From contig NZ_QYBB01000030.1 in NCBI RefSeq assembly GCF_004137685.1, positions 1 to 55,300 on the forward strand: a stretch of DNA of 55,300 nt, read 5' to 3'. The stretch is from Lichenibacterium minor. Lineage in GTDB: Bacteria > Pseudomonadota > Alphaproteobacteria > Rhizobiales > Beijerinckiaceae. Made by a program: the position numbers and the translations under genes. Within the stretch, counting starts at the first letter, position 1. Every line of letters starts with the position of its first letter. Under the pieces are notes generated by a model that was given only the letters and a program-made list of their open reading frames with translations, did no database searches and was not told the origin of the DNA. Shown here piece after piece: positions 34,052-42,090 of this stretch.

Positions 34052-35512
34052 TCAGGCGGTCAGGAGCGGGCGCAGGCCGCGCATGTCGGCGACGGTGTCG
34101 AGCGCGTTCACGGCCGCGATCAGCCGGTCGGCCTTCTCCGCGCCCAGCACGGGCGCCACGAGGTCGCGCACCTTGGCGTTCAGGCGCTCGGGGCTCAGCG
34201 GGTTCTCCTTAGTGCCGGGCGGGAAGCGCGTGTGGTGGCTCAGCGTCCGCCCGTCCGCCGTCGTGACCTCGACGATGCCGCCCCGGGGCGCGGCGGGGTC
34301 CATCAGCGCCGGGTCGCCGACCACCCGCACCTTCGCGGCCATGGCCTGGATCGCGGGATCGCGCATCAGGGCATCGTCGTGGCTGTCGGCGAAGGACACC
34401 GCGCCCTTGACCAGGGCCAGCGCCACGAGGTGGCCGCAGTTGACGTCCGGCATGGCGCTCGCACCGACGATGCCGACGGCGTCCGTCGGCACCCTGACGA
34501 GCACGCCGCGGACGTCCCCCGGCGTGAGCCCGGCCTCCCGGCGCAGGGCCAGCACGGCGTCGAGCGGCGACTGGATCGGGTAGCCGACCGAGAAGGTCTT
34601 GATGGCCGTCTCGGTCACGAAGAAGCGCGTGCCGAGCCCGTCCACCATGGCCTCCGGGTGCGGGTCGGTCGACAGCGCGATGAACAGGTTGTTGGTGCCG
34701 TCGAGCACGTCGAAAACACCCGTCAGCCCGGCCTGCACCATCGACACCGCGGTGACGCCGTCGCGCGCGCCCATGCCGGCGAAGTCGAAGGCCTTCTCGA
34801 CGTGATCCTCGTCCTTCACCCAGCTCCACAGCCCGGACACCTGCTGGGCCGTGTAGGAGATCGCGTATCGCATGCCGCGCTCGTCGAGGCGCGCCAGCGA
34901 GGCCGCGGCGCCGAGCGCCCCGAAGTTCGAGGCCGTGCCCTCGGCGCTGCGGTGCGTGGCGCGCACGAGGTCGGGCCCGAGCGCCAGCAGCAGGCGGCAG
35001 GCCATGTCGTAGCCGAGCGCCACGGCGCGGATCACCTCCTCGCCCGAGCGCCCCTCCTTCTCGGCCATCGCGAGCGCGGCCGGCACGGTCGAGCAGCCGG
35101 GATGCGCCTTGGTGAGGGGGTCGAAGTCGTCGGTCTCGTCGGCGTGGGCGCACATGGCGTTGGCCAGCGCCGCGTTGACCGCGGTGGTGCGGAACGGGGA
35201 CGCCACGACCGACGCCTCCTCGGTGCCGCCGAGCCCCCGGATGTAGCGGACGGCGTCGAGGCCCGGATGCAGGCGCGAGCCCGACACCATGGCGCCGAGC
35301 GTGTCGAGGATGCGGGCCTTGCAGGCCGCGCTGACCTCCGGCGGCAGCGCCCGGTCGCGCGCCGAAACCATGTAGCGGGCGAGGCGGCCCGTGACGTCGG
35401 CACCCGCCGGCGCTCCCAGGGCGATGCCGCAGCCGAAGGGCGCCGCCGCGGCGACGCTCCCCATACCTTTCAGGATCACCCGGCGCGTGGTCCCGCCCTG
35501 GCTCGTCGTCAT
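34052..35512 (-). CDS. MmgE/PrpD family protein with Tat signal
   Basis: A 486-aa protein. T-T-R-R-V-I-L-K-G-M-G-S followed by an Ala-rich hydrophobic segment is a twin-arginine signal. The rest is MmgE/PrpD-like, with the all-helical N-domain containing C-A-H-A-D-E-T-D-D-F-D and H-P-G-C-S near 125-145. Known members are 2-methylcitrate dehydratase, cis-aconitate decarboxylase and iminodisuccinate epimerase, all cytoplasmic, so an exported version is odd. GAGGGGAG 6 nt upstream fixes the ATG at 35512. It lies 34 nt downstream of the MFS gene and is clearly co-transcribed. Confidence 0.82.
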   Translation of the reverse strand: MTTSQGGTTRRVILKGMGSVAAAAPFGCGIALGAPAGADVTGRLARYMVSARDRALPPEVSAACKARILDTLGAMVSGSRLHPGLDAVRYIRGLGGTEEASVVASPFRTTAVNAALANAMCAHADETDDFDPLTKAHPGCSTVPAALAMAEKEGRSGEEVIRAVALGYDMACRLLLALGPDLVRATHRSAEGTASNFGALGAAASLARLDERGMRYAISYTAQQVSGLWSWVKDEDHVEKAFDFAGMGARDGVTAVSMVQAGLTGVFDVLDGTNNLFIALSTDPHPEAMVDGLGTRFFVTETAIKTFSVGYPIQSPLDAVLALRREAGLTPGDVRGVLVRVPTDAVGIVGASAMPDVNCGHLVALALVKGAVSFADSHDDALMRDPAIQAMAAKVRVVGDPALMDPAAPRGGIVEVTTADGRTLSHHTRFPPGTKENPLSPERLNAKVRDLVAPVLGAEKADRLIAAVNALDTVADMRGLRPLLTA

Positions 35513-35546
35513 CGCGCGCTCCCCTCGTCCGCCCCGGCCCAAATGC

Positions 35547-36785
35547 CTATTCCGCGACGCCCGGCACCACGCCGGGCTCGGCAGCTTCCGCGCCCATGCG
35601 CACGTCGCGCGCTTCGCGGCCAAGGGCGACTAGCACCGTGATGACCACGGCGGCGGTCCCCGCCACGCCCGCCAGCGCCCAGCTGTAGTCGTGCCCCATG
35701 CGCTCGCCGATCGCCGCCTGGATGGTGGCGTTGCCGGAAGCGAGGAAGTTGCCGAGCTGGTACACCACGCCCGGGAAGGTGCCGCGGATGGCCGCCGGCG
35801 ACAGCTCGTTGAGGTGCACCGGGATCACGCCCCAGGCGCCCTGCACGAAGAACTGCATGGAGAAGGCGCCGACCCCGATCGCGACCGGCGTGCCGCCGAA
35901 GGCCCAGAGCGGCACCGCCGCGAGCGACAGCAGCGACGCGATGCCGATGGCGAGCCGGCGGCCGATGCGCTGCGACAGCGCCCCGAAGAACAGGCCGCCC
36001 ATCATGGCGCCCACGTTGTACACCACCGCGATGGTGGACACCGTGCCGGCCGCGAAGCCGTGCTGCGCGCCCAGGAACGCGCTCGGATACAGGTCCTGCG
36101 TGCCGTGGCTGAAGAAGTTGAAGGCCGTCATCAGAACGACGGCGTAGACCGTCAGCGGCAGGTTGCGGCGGATCACCTCGACCACGCCGGCACCGCGCTC
36201 CTCCGGGCGGCGCGCGGTCCAGTCCGGGCTTTCGGGCACGTTGCGGCGGATGTAGAAGACCAGCAGGGCCGGCAGCGCCCCCACCACGAACATGCCGCGC
36301 CAGGTCAGCACCGGCTCGAGATAGTTCAGCAGCGACGCCAGCAGGTAGCCCGATGGGTAGCCGGCCTGGAGCAGGCCGGATACGCGGCCGCGCCACTGGG
36401 CCGGGATGCTTTCCATGGTGAGCGAGGCGCCGACGCCCCACTCGCCCCCCATGGCGATGCCGTAAAGGCCGCGCAGGATCAGGAACACCGTCAGGCTCGG
36501 GGCGAAGCCGCTCGCTAGCTCCAGCACGGAATAGATGAGCACGTTGGCCATCAGCGTCGGCCGGCGCCCGAAACGGTCGGCGAGGCGCCCGAAGATGAAA
36601 GCGCCGAGCGCGCGCAACAGCAGCGTCAGCGTGATCGCCCAGGTGATGGGCGTGATGTCGGTGTCGAAAGTGGCCGCCACCTTGCGCAGCACGAAGATCA
36701 GGATGAAGAAGTCGAACGCGTCCAGCGTCCAGCCGAGGTAGCACGCGGCCACCACGTGCTTCTGTCGACTCGTCGGCCCCGCCAT
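35547..36785 (-). CDS. MFS transporter (metabolite:H+ symporter type)
   Basis: A 412-aa, 12-helix transporter. D-A-F-D-F-F-I-L in helix 1, the MFS motif G-R-L-A-D-R-F-G-R-R in loop 2-3, and the helix 4-5 segment G-E-W-G-V-G-A place it with the sialate/benzoate/cis-cis-muconate aromatic-acid group. The start at 36785 has GAGGGGGAG 6 nt upstream. It is followed by an MmgE/PrpD gene and is divergent from a second one, so it probably imports the organic acid these proteins act on (inference). Confidence 0.88.
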   Translation of the reverse strand: MAGPTSRQKHVVAACYLGWTLDAFDFFILIFVLRKVAATFDTDITPITWAITLTLLLRALGAFIFGRLADRFGRRPTLMANVLIYSVLELASGFAPSLTVFLILRGLYGIAMGGEWGVGASLTMESIPAQWRGRVSGLLQAGYPSGYLLASLLNYLEPVLTWRGMFVVGALPALLVFYIRRNVPESPDWTARRPEERGAGVVEVIRRNLPLTVYAVVLMTAFNFFSHGTQDLYPSAFLGAQHGFAAGTVSTIAVVYNVGAMMGGLFFGALSQRIGRRLAIGIASLLSLAAVPLWAFGGTPVAIGVGAFSMQFFVQGAWGVIPVHLNELSPAAIRGTFPGVVYQLGNFLASGNATIQAAIGERMGHDYSWALAGVAGTAAVVITVLVALGREARDVRMGAEAAEPGVVPGVAE

Positions 36786-37101
36786 CCCCGTCTCCCCCTC
36801 GGACCGACCGCCGCTTCCGTTTCGATCGGCGGACGATCCCGACACCCTCTGGTCTTCGCCCACGGTTGAACCCGTGGACGACGGTCGAAACGTCGGAGTG
36901 CCAAGCATATCCGGTTCCGCCGGGCGGCATTACCCCACCGCTCCACGGAGCGGAACGGCCGATCGCATGAAGAATTTTTTATGATCCGAACGGTTGTTCT
37001 GTGCCGCCCGGGTGCGACCGGGCGTTTCGATTGACATCGTGAGGCCGGATGCCGAAAGACGGCCGCGCAGCAGGACACATGCGGCGCGGGAGGACGGCAT
37101 C
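36786..37101. promoter_or_regulatory. divergent promoter region with a 16-bp palindrome
   Basis: A 316-bp gap between the MFS gene (minus) and the second MmgE/PrpD gene (plus). CCGCTCC-AC-GGAGCGG (36938-36953) is a perfect palindrome well placed to be a shared operator. An AT-rich patch follows at 36968-36984, and TTGACA at 37031-37036 may be a -35 box for the plus-strand gene, without a clear -10. No regulator gene is adjacent. Confidence 0.45.
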
Positions 37102-38583
37102 ATGCGGCTTCATCGGATGGGCGGGCTCGACCGCCGCTCCTTCCTGGCGACCAGCCTCGCCACCGCCGGCTCGGCCATGGCGCTCGGCGCCCTGCCGGGG
37201 CGCGCCTGCGCGGCGCCCGTGCCGGTCGGCCCCGTGATGGCGACGCTGAGCGCCTATATGGCGGCGGCCGGCGGCCGGGCGCTGCCCGACGAAGTGACGG
37301 AGAAGGCCAAGCAGCACGTGCTCGACACCTTCGCGGCCATGATCTCGGGCTCGAGCCTGCCGCCGGCGCTGGCGGCGCTGAAGTTCGCGCGGGGCTACGC
37401 GACCGACACCACGGCCACCATCGCCGCCTCGCGCCTGACCGCGAACCCGCTCGAAGCCGCGCTGGTCAACGGCATGCTGGCCCATTCGGACGAGACCGAC
37501 GACTCGAACGAGTTCTCGCAGTCCCACCCCGGCTGCGCGGTGGTGCCGGCGGCGCTGGCGGCCGGCGAAAAGTTCGACGCCGACGGGACGCGCTTCCTGC
37601 GCGCCGTGGCGCTCGGCTACGACATCGGCCCGCGCGTCACCATCAGCTTCGGCGCCGTCGAGTTCCGCGACGAGAGCCACAAGGCGACGCACGCCATCGC
37701 GGGCGGCTTCGCGGCCGCGGCGGCAGCGGGCTCGCTCGCCGGGCTCGACGCGCAGCGGATGCGGTGGCTGCTCGACTACAGCGCCCAGCAGTCGTCCGGC
37801 ATCGGCGCCTGGGCGCGCGACACGTCCCACGTCGAGAAGTCCTTCGTCTTCGCGGGCATGCCGGCGCGCAACGGCGTGACCTCCGCCCTCGCCGTGCAGT
37901 CCGGCTTCACTGGCGTGGACGACATCTTCTCGGGGCCCGACAACTACTTCGAGGCCACGGCGCCGAACGCGAAGCCGGAGCTGCTGATCGAGGGGCTCGG
38001 CCAGCGCTACGAGATCGCCCGCACCAACATCAAGAAGTGGACGGTGGGCTCGCCCATTCAGGCGCCGCTCGACGCCATGGCGGCCATCTTCGCCAAGCGG
38101 CGCGTCGCGCCCGACGACGTCAGGTCGGTCGTAGTGCAACTCGCCCACACGGAGGCTCGCACGGTGAACGATCGCGACATGCCGGACATCAGCCTCCAGC
38201 ACATGGTGGCCGTGATGCTGCTCGACGGCACGGCGTCCTTCGCGGCCGCGCACGACCGGGCCCGCATGGCCGATCCCGCGGTGCTGCGGCAGCGGGCCAA
38301 GGTGAAGCTCGTCGAGAGCCCGGAGCTGGAGCGGCTGGAGCCGGCCCGGCAGGCCATCGTCGACATCACGCTGAACGACGGCACCGTGCTGAGCGAGCGG
38401 GTGACCGCGGTGCGGGGCACGGTCGACAACCCGATGCCGCGCGACGAGATCGTGGCCAAGGCCCGCGACCTGTGCGAGCCGGTGATCGGCAAAGCGCAGA
38501 CCGCGTCCCTCATCGCCATGGTGCTCGGGCTGGACGGCCTGCGCAGCGTCCGCGACCTGCGAGGCGTGCTGCAGACCGCGTGA
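37102..38583 (+). CDS. MmgE/PrpD family protein, second paralogue, with Tat signal
   Basis: A 493-aa paralogue of the product of 34052-35512. It has the same layout: a twin-arginine signal (D-R-R-S-F-L-A-T-S-L-A-T-A-G), then A-H-S-D-E-T-D-D-S-N and H-P-G-C-A-V-V-P, and a C-terminal domain with P-I-Q-A-P-L-D-A. GGAGG 8 nt upstream supports the ATG at 37102. The two genes flank an MFS transporter. They are clearly divergent in sequence, so they may act on different stereoisomers or form a mixed complex. Function is unknown. Confidence 0.82.
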   Translation: MRLHRMGGLDRRSFLATSLATAGSAMALGALPGRACAAPVPVGPVMATLSAYMAAAGGRALPDEVTEKAKQHVLDTFAAMISGSSLPPALAALKFARGYATDTTATIAASRLTANPLEAALVNGMLAHSDETDDSNEFSQSHPGCAVVPAALAAGEKFDADGTRFLRAVALGYDIGPRVTISFGAVEFRDESHKATHAIAGGFAAAAAAGSLAGLDAQRMRWLLDYSAQQSSGIGAWARDTSHVEKSFVFAGMPARNGVTSALAVQSGFTGVDDIFSGPDNYFEATAPNAKPELLIEGLGQRYEIARTNIKKWTVGSPIQAPLDAMAAIFAKRRVAPDDVRSVVVQLAHTEARTVNDRDMPDISLQHMVAVMLLDGTASFAAAHDRARMADPAVLRQRAKVKLVESPELERLEPARQAIVDITLNDGTVLSERVTAVRGTVDNPMPRDEIVAKARDLCEPVIGKAQTASLIAMVLGLDGLRSVRDLRGVLQTA

Positions 38584-38616
38584 CGTCCCACCGTGCGATC
38601 CCTCCTGGTGGACGTC
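38582..38616 (+). terminator. hairpin overlapping the MmgE/PrpD stop codon
   Basis: GACGTCCCACC (38582-38592) pairs with GGTGGACGTC (38607-38616) apart from one bulged C. The stem starts inside the TGA stop. There is no T-tract, but the position suits a terminator. Confidence 0.5.
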
Positions 38617-38639
38617 TGATCCGACCCACGCCCGCCCCG

Positions 38640-38664
38640 AAGCGGCCGTTCTGCTCTCCACCCA
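38640..38664. repeat. dispersed short repeat, copy 2
   Basis: AAGCGGCCGTTCTGCTCTCC plus ACCCA matches 11626-11650 at 22 of 25 bases in the same orientation. It lies in the gap just left of the recombinase module. Confidence 0.5.
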
Positions 38665-38822
38665 AACGCGACGTAGCCGCATCCCGCCGCAGTATCTTGT
38701 AGACGTTCGTTTGCGAGAACGGCACGGGTGAGCTTCGACGCCGAGCCCCCTACCCTCGGCAGCACTGTTCCTGAAAAACGTTCTTTTAATCTGCGTTCCC
38801 TTGTGCGACTCTCCCGTGACTT

Positions 38823-39410
38823 ATGGGAACAAACGTCCTCATCGGGTACGCCAGGGTGTCCACCCTCGACCAGAAGCCGGAGCTCCAGCTCGATGTGCTG
38901 AAGGCGGTCGGCTGCGCCAAGGTCTTCGTCGAGAAAGCCTCGGGGTCGAAGGAGGACCGACCGCAGCTGACCGCCGCCCTGGACTATCTGCGGCCCGGCG
39001 ACACTGTGGTGGTCTGGAAGCTCGATCGCTTGGCCCGGTCCATGAAGCAGTTGATCGAGATCGTCGACCAGCTGAAGACGCGCGGCATCGGCTTCCGCTC
39101 GCTGACGGAGGCGATCGACACCACGACGGCCGCCGGCGAGCTGTTCTTCCACATCTTCGGCGCTCTGGCACAGTTCGAGCGCTCGGTCATTCGGGAGCGC
39201 ACCAATGCCGGCCTGAAAGCCGCCCTGGCGCGGGGCCGCAAAGGCGGGCGTCGACCGACGGTGAAAGAAGACGACATCCGTGCCGCGCTGGCGCTCCTCG
39301 CCGATCCGGAGATCTCCGTCCGCGCAGCGGCTTCCAAGCTGGGCCTGAGCGTATCGACGCTCTATCGCCACGCGCCAGGGCTGCGCAGTCGCGTCGGTGA
39401 GGCACGCTGA
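38823..39410 (+). CDS. serine recombinase (resolvase/invertase family)
   Basis: A 195-aa small serine recombinase of normal length. The catalytic Ser13 is in G-Y-A-R-V-S-T-L-D-Q, the active-site arginines are in K-L-D-R-L-A-R-S, and the E-helix region reads F-E-R-S-V-I-R-E-R. A C-terminal helix-turn-helix follows (V-R-A-A-A-S-K-L-G-L-S-V-S-T-L-Y-R). It cuts and rejoins DNA at paired sites to resolve or invert segments. Its TGA overlaps the ATG of the HNH gene (ATG at 39410). The upstream 60 bp are AT-rich. No strong ribosome binding site is seen. Confidence 0.93.
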   Translation: MGTNVLIGYARVSTLDQKPELQLDVLKAVGCAKVFVEKASGSKEDRPQLTAALDYLRPGDTVVVWKLDRLARSMKQLIEIVDQLKTRGIGFRSLTEAIDTTTAAGELFFHIFGALAQFERSVIRERTNAGLKAALARGRKGGRRPTVKEDDIRAALALLADPEISVRAAASKLGLSVSTLYRHAPGLRSRVGEAR

Positions 39411-39841
39411 TGCCGATCCGTCGCCATCACCGCTGGCTCTACCCGATCGACTGGCGAGAACTCTCGACCTCGATCCGCTTCCGCCGCGCCAAGGGTCGAT
39501 GCGAGGGGTGCGGTCGACCTCACGGGCGCCTGGTCCTGCACCTCGGCGACGGGCGCTGGTGGGACGAGGACCTGGGACGCTGGCGGGACGGGGTAGGCAA
39601 GGCCGTACGCCGCATCAAGCCACCCCATAGCCTCCTGGAGCGCACGCGTACGACCCGAGTGGTGCTGGCCACGTGTCATCGGGATCATGACCCGACGAAC
39701 AATGAGGCCTCGAACCTCGCCGCCCTGTGCCAGCGCTGCCACATGCTGCATGACAGGCCCGAACACCTCAGGCGCCGGAGGTTGACCTACCTGGCGCGAC
39801 GCGCCCTGGGAGACCTCTTCACGGGGCCATACCGTCTGTGA
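39410..39841 (+). CDS. HNH-type nuclease with zinc-finger cysteines
   Basis: A 143-aa basic protein. Zinc ligands are C31-x2-C34 and C107-x2-C110. The HNH core lies between: C89-H90-R-D-H93-D94, N97/N98, N102 and H111/H114 in C-Q-R-C-H-M-L-H-D. Such small HNH proteins nick or cut DNA. It overlaps the recombinase gene by 1 nt and the helicase gene by 4 nt (GTGA), so the three proteins are probably made together. The H90/H93/N102/H111 assignment is by eye. Confidence 0.8.
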   Translation: MPIRRHHRWLYPIDWRELSTSIRFRRAKGRCEGCGRPHGRLVLHLGDGRWWDEDLGRWRDGVGKAVRRIKPPHSLLERTRTTRVVLATCHRDHDPTNNEASNLAALCQRCHMLHDRPEHLRRRRLTYLARRALGDLFTGPYRL

Positions 39842-42033
39842 GCACGCCACCGGCGCAGGTACCGTCGCCCGGCCCCCCGACGGAGAACCTGGCCGGGCTC
39901 GTGGAGCGCGTGACGTTCCACAACGATGACAACGGCTTCTGCGTGCTGCGGCTCAAGGCTCGCGGGCAGCGCGACCTCATCACAGTCATCGGCCACGCCG
40001 CGATGATCTCGGCCGGGGAATGGATCCAGGCCGCCGGCACCTGGACCAACGACCGAACACACGGCCTGCAGTTCCGGGCGGCCTTCCTCAAGGCGACCCC
40101 GCCGACGACGATTGAAGGCATCGAGCGCTATCTCGGCTCGGGCATGATCCGCGGCATCGGCCCCGCCTATGCCAAGCGCCTGGTGAAGACCTTCGGCGAG
40201 ACCGTGTTCGACGTGATCGAGGCCGAGCCGGCGCGCTTGCGCGAGGTCGAGGGCATCGGCCCCAAACGCGCCGAGCGCATCGCCGCCGGCTGGGCCGAGC
40301 AGAAGGTCGTGCGCGAGATCATGCTGTTCCTGCACGCCCATGGCGTCGGCACGAGCCGTGCGGTGCGCATCTACAAGACCTACGGCGCCGAGGCCGTGGA
40401 GGTCATCAGTGAGAACCCGTACCGCTTGGCGCGCGACATCCGTGGCATCGGCTTCAAGACGGCCGACCAGATCGCGGCCAAGATCGGCATCGCCAACGAC
40501 GCCATGGTGCGGGTCCGCGCCGGCGTCAGCTACGCGCTCGCCGAGGCCATGGATGAGGGCCACTGCGGCCTGCCCGAGGACGATCTGCTGCGCACCGGCG
40601 CCGAGCTGCTCGAGGTGACGGCCGACCGGCTCACGGCCGCGCTGGCGCTCGAGTTGCAGGAGGGCGCCGTGGTGGCCGACACGGTCGGGGAACGCCGCTG
40701 CATCTTCCTGGCGGGCCTGTACCGGGCCGAGCGGGACATAGCCGAACGCCTGCAGTCCCTCGCGGGCGCGGAGCCGCCCTGGCCTGCCCTCGACGTCGAC
40801 AAGGCCATCCCCTGGCTGGAGAGCCGCGGCGGCCTTACCCTCGCGCCGAGTCAACGGGAGGCGCTGCGCCTCGCCGTGGCGAGCAAGGCCCTGGTGATCA
40901 CCGGCGGCCCGGGCGTCGGCAAGACGACGCTCGTCAACTCGATCCTGAAGGTGCTGGTGGCCAAGAGCGTCAACGTCGCCCTCTGCGCCCCCACGGGACG
41001 GGCTGCGAAGCGCCTGACCGAGACGACCGGCGTCGAGGCGAAGACCATCCACCGCCTGCTTGAGACCGACCCGAAGAACGGCGGCTTCAAGCGCGACGAG
41101 GTCAACCCGCTCGCCTGCGACCTGCTCGTCGTCGACGAGACCTCGATGGTCGACGTGCTGCTGATGAAGGCGCTGGTCCGAGCCCTTCCGCCCCGGGCGG
41201 CCCTCCTGCTCGTCGGCGACGTCGACCAGCTGCCGTCGGTCGGCCCGGGCCAGGTCCTCGCCGACGTCATCGGCTCCGGCGCCGTGCCGGTGGTCAGGCT
41301 GACGGAGGTGTTCCGCCAAGCCGCGACCAGCCGCGTCATCGTGAACGCGCACCGCATCAACCAGGGCCAGATGCCCGAGGCGACGCCGGCCGGCACCGAG
41401 CGTTCGGACTTCTACATCGTGGACGCGGCCGAGCCGGAGATCGCGGCCGCCAAGATCCTCGCCGTGGTGCGCGACCGCATCCCGAAGGCCTTCGGGCTCG
41501 ACCCGGTGCGCGACGTCCAGGTGCTGTGTCCCATGAACCGGGGCGGCGTTGGCGCCCGGTCCCTGAACATAGAGCTGCAGAAGGTTCTGAACCCGCCGGG
41601 CGAGGTCCGGGTCGAGCGCTTCGGCTGGACCTACGCGCCGGGCGACAAGGTGATGCAGATCGAGAATGACTATGACAAGGAGGTGTACAACGGCGACCTC
41701 GGTATCGTGGCCCGGATCGACCTCGAGGCCAGCGAACTCATCGCCAGCTTCGACGGGCGCGAGGTCGTCTACGGCTTCGGGGAACTCGACGAGCTGGTGC
41801 TGGCCTACGCCACGACGATCCACAAGGCGCAAGGCTCGGAGTACCCGGCGGTGGTGATCCCGGTCATGACGCAGCACTACACCATGCTGGCGCGCAATCT
41901 CCTCTACACGGGCGTGACCCGGGGCAAGAAACTCGTCGTGCTGGTGGGGCAGCGCAAGGCTATCGCCATGGCGGTTCGGAACGGCGGTCAGCGCCGGCGA
42001 TGGTCAAAGCTGCAGGAGTTGCTTAGCACCTGA
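39838..42033 (+). CDS. recD2: RecD2-type ATP-dependent 5'-3' DNA helicase
   Basis: A 731-aa helicase of the usual RecD2 length. It has an N-terminal OB-like domain, then tandem helix-hairpin-helix motifs (G-I-G-P-A-Y-A-K-R-L and E-G-I-G-P-K-R-A-E-R). SF1 motifs follow: Walker A G-G-P-G-V-G-K-T-T at about 355-363, Walker B L-L-V-V-D-E-T-S-M-V-D, motif III L-L-V-G-D-V-D-Q-L-P-S-V, and motif V/VI T-I-H-K-A-Q-G-S-E. It unwinds DNA with 5'-3' polarity, and RecBC is not required. The GTG start lies inside the end of the HNH gene. Linkage to a recombinase and a nuclease is the notable point. Confidence 0.93.
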   Translation: MSTPPAQVPSPGPPTENLAGLVERVTFHNDDNGFCVLRLKARGQRDLITVIGHAAMISAGEWIQAAGTWTNDRTHGLQFRAAFLKATPPTTIEGIERYLGSGMIRGIGPAYAKRLVKTFGETVFDVIEAEPARLREVEGIGPKRAERIAAGWAEQKVVREIMLFLHAHGVGTSRAVRIYKTYGAEAVEVISENPYRLARDIRGIGFKTADQIAAKIGIANDAMVRVRAGVSYALAEAMDEGHCGLPEDDLLRTGAELLEVTADRLTAALALELQEGAVVADTVGERRCIFLAGLYRAERDIAERLQSLAGAEPPWPALDVDKAIPWLESRGGLTLAPSQREALRLAVASKALVITGGPGVGKTTLVNSILKVLVAKSVNVALCAPTGRAAKRLTETTGVEAKTIHRLLETDPKNGGFKRDEVNPLACDLLVVDETSMVDVLLMKALVRALPPRAALLLVGDVDQLPSVGPGQVLADVIGSGAVPVVRLTEVFRQAATSRVIVNAHRINQGQMPEATPAGTERSDFYIVDAAEPEIAAAKILAVVRDRIPKAFGLDPVRDVQVLCPMNRGGVGARSLNIELQKVLNPPGEVRVERFGWTYAPGDKVMQIENDYDKEVYNGDLGIVARIDLEASELIASFDGREVVYGFGELDELVLAYATTIHKAQGSEYPAVVIPVMTQHYTMLARNLLYTGVTRGKKLVVLVGQRKAIAMAVRNGGQRRRWSKLQELLST

Positions 42034-42045
42034 CCAACTCCGGGT

Positions 42046-42071
42046 CGGCCTGGCTTGTCTTATCCTGGCCG
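42046..42071. terminator. hairpin between convergent helicase and LVIVD genes
   Basis: CGGCCTGG (42046-42053) and CCTGGCCG (42064-42071) pair at 7 of 8 positions around a 10-nt T-rich loop in the 57-bp convergent gap. It is a plausible bidirectional terminator without a T-tract. Confidence 0.4.
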
Positions 42072-42090
42072 GCAGAGGGACATTGTCGCC

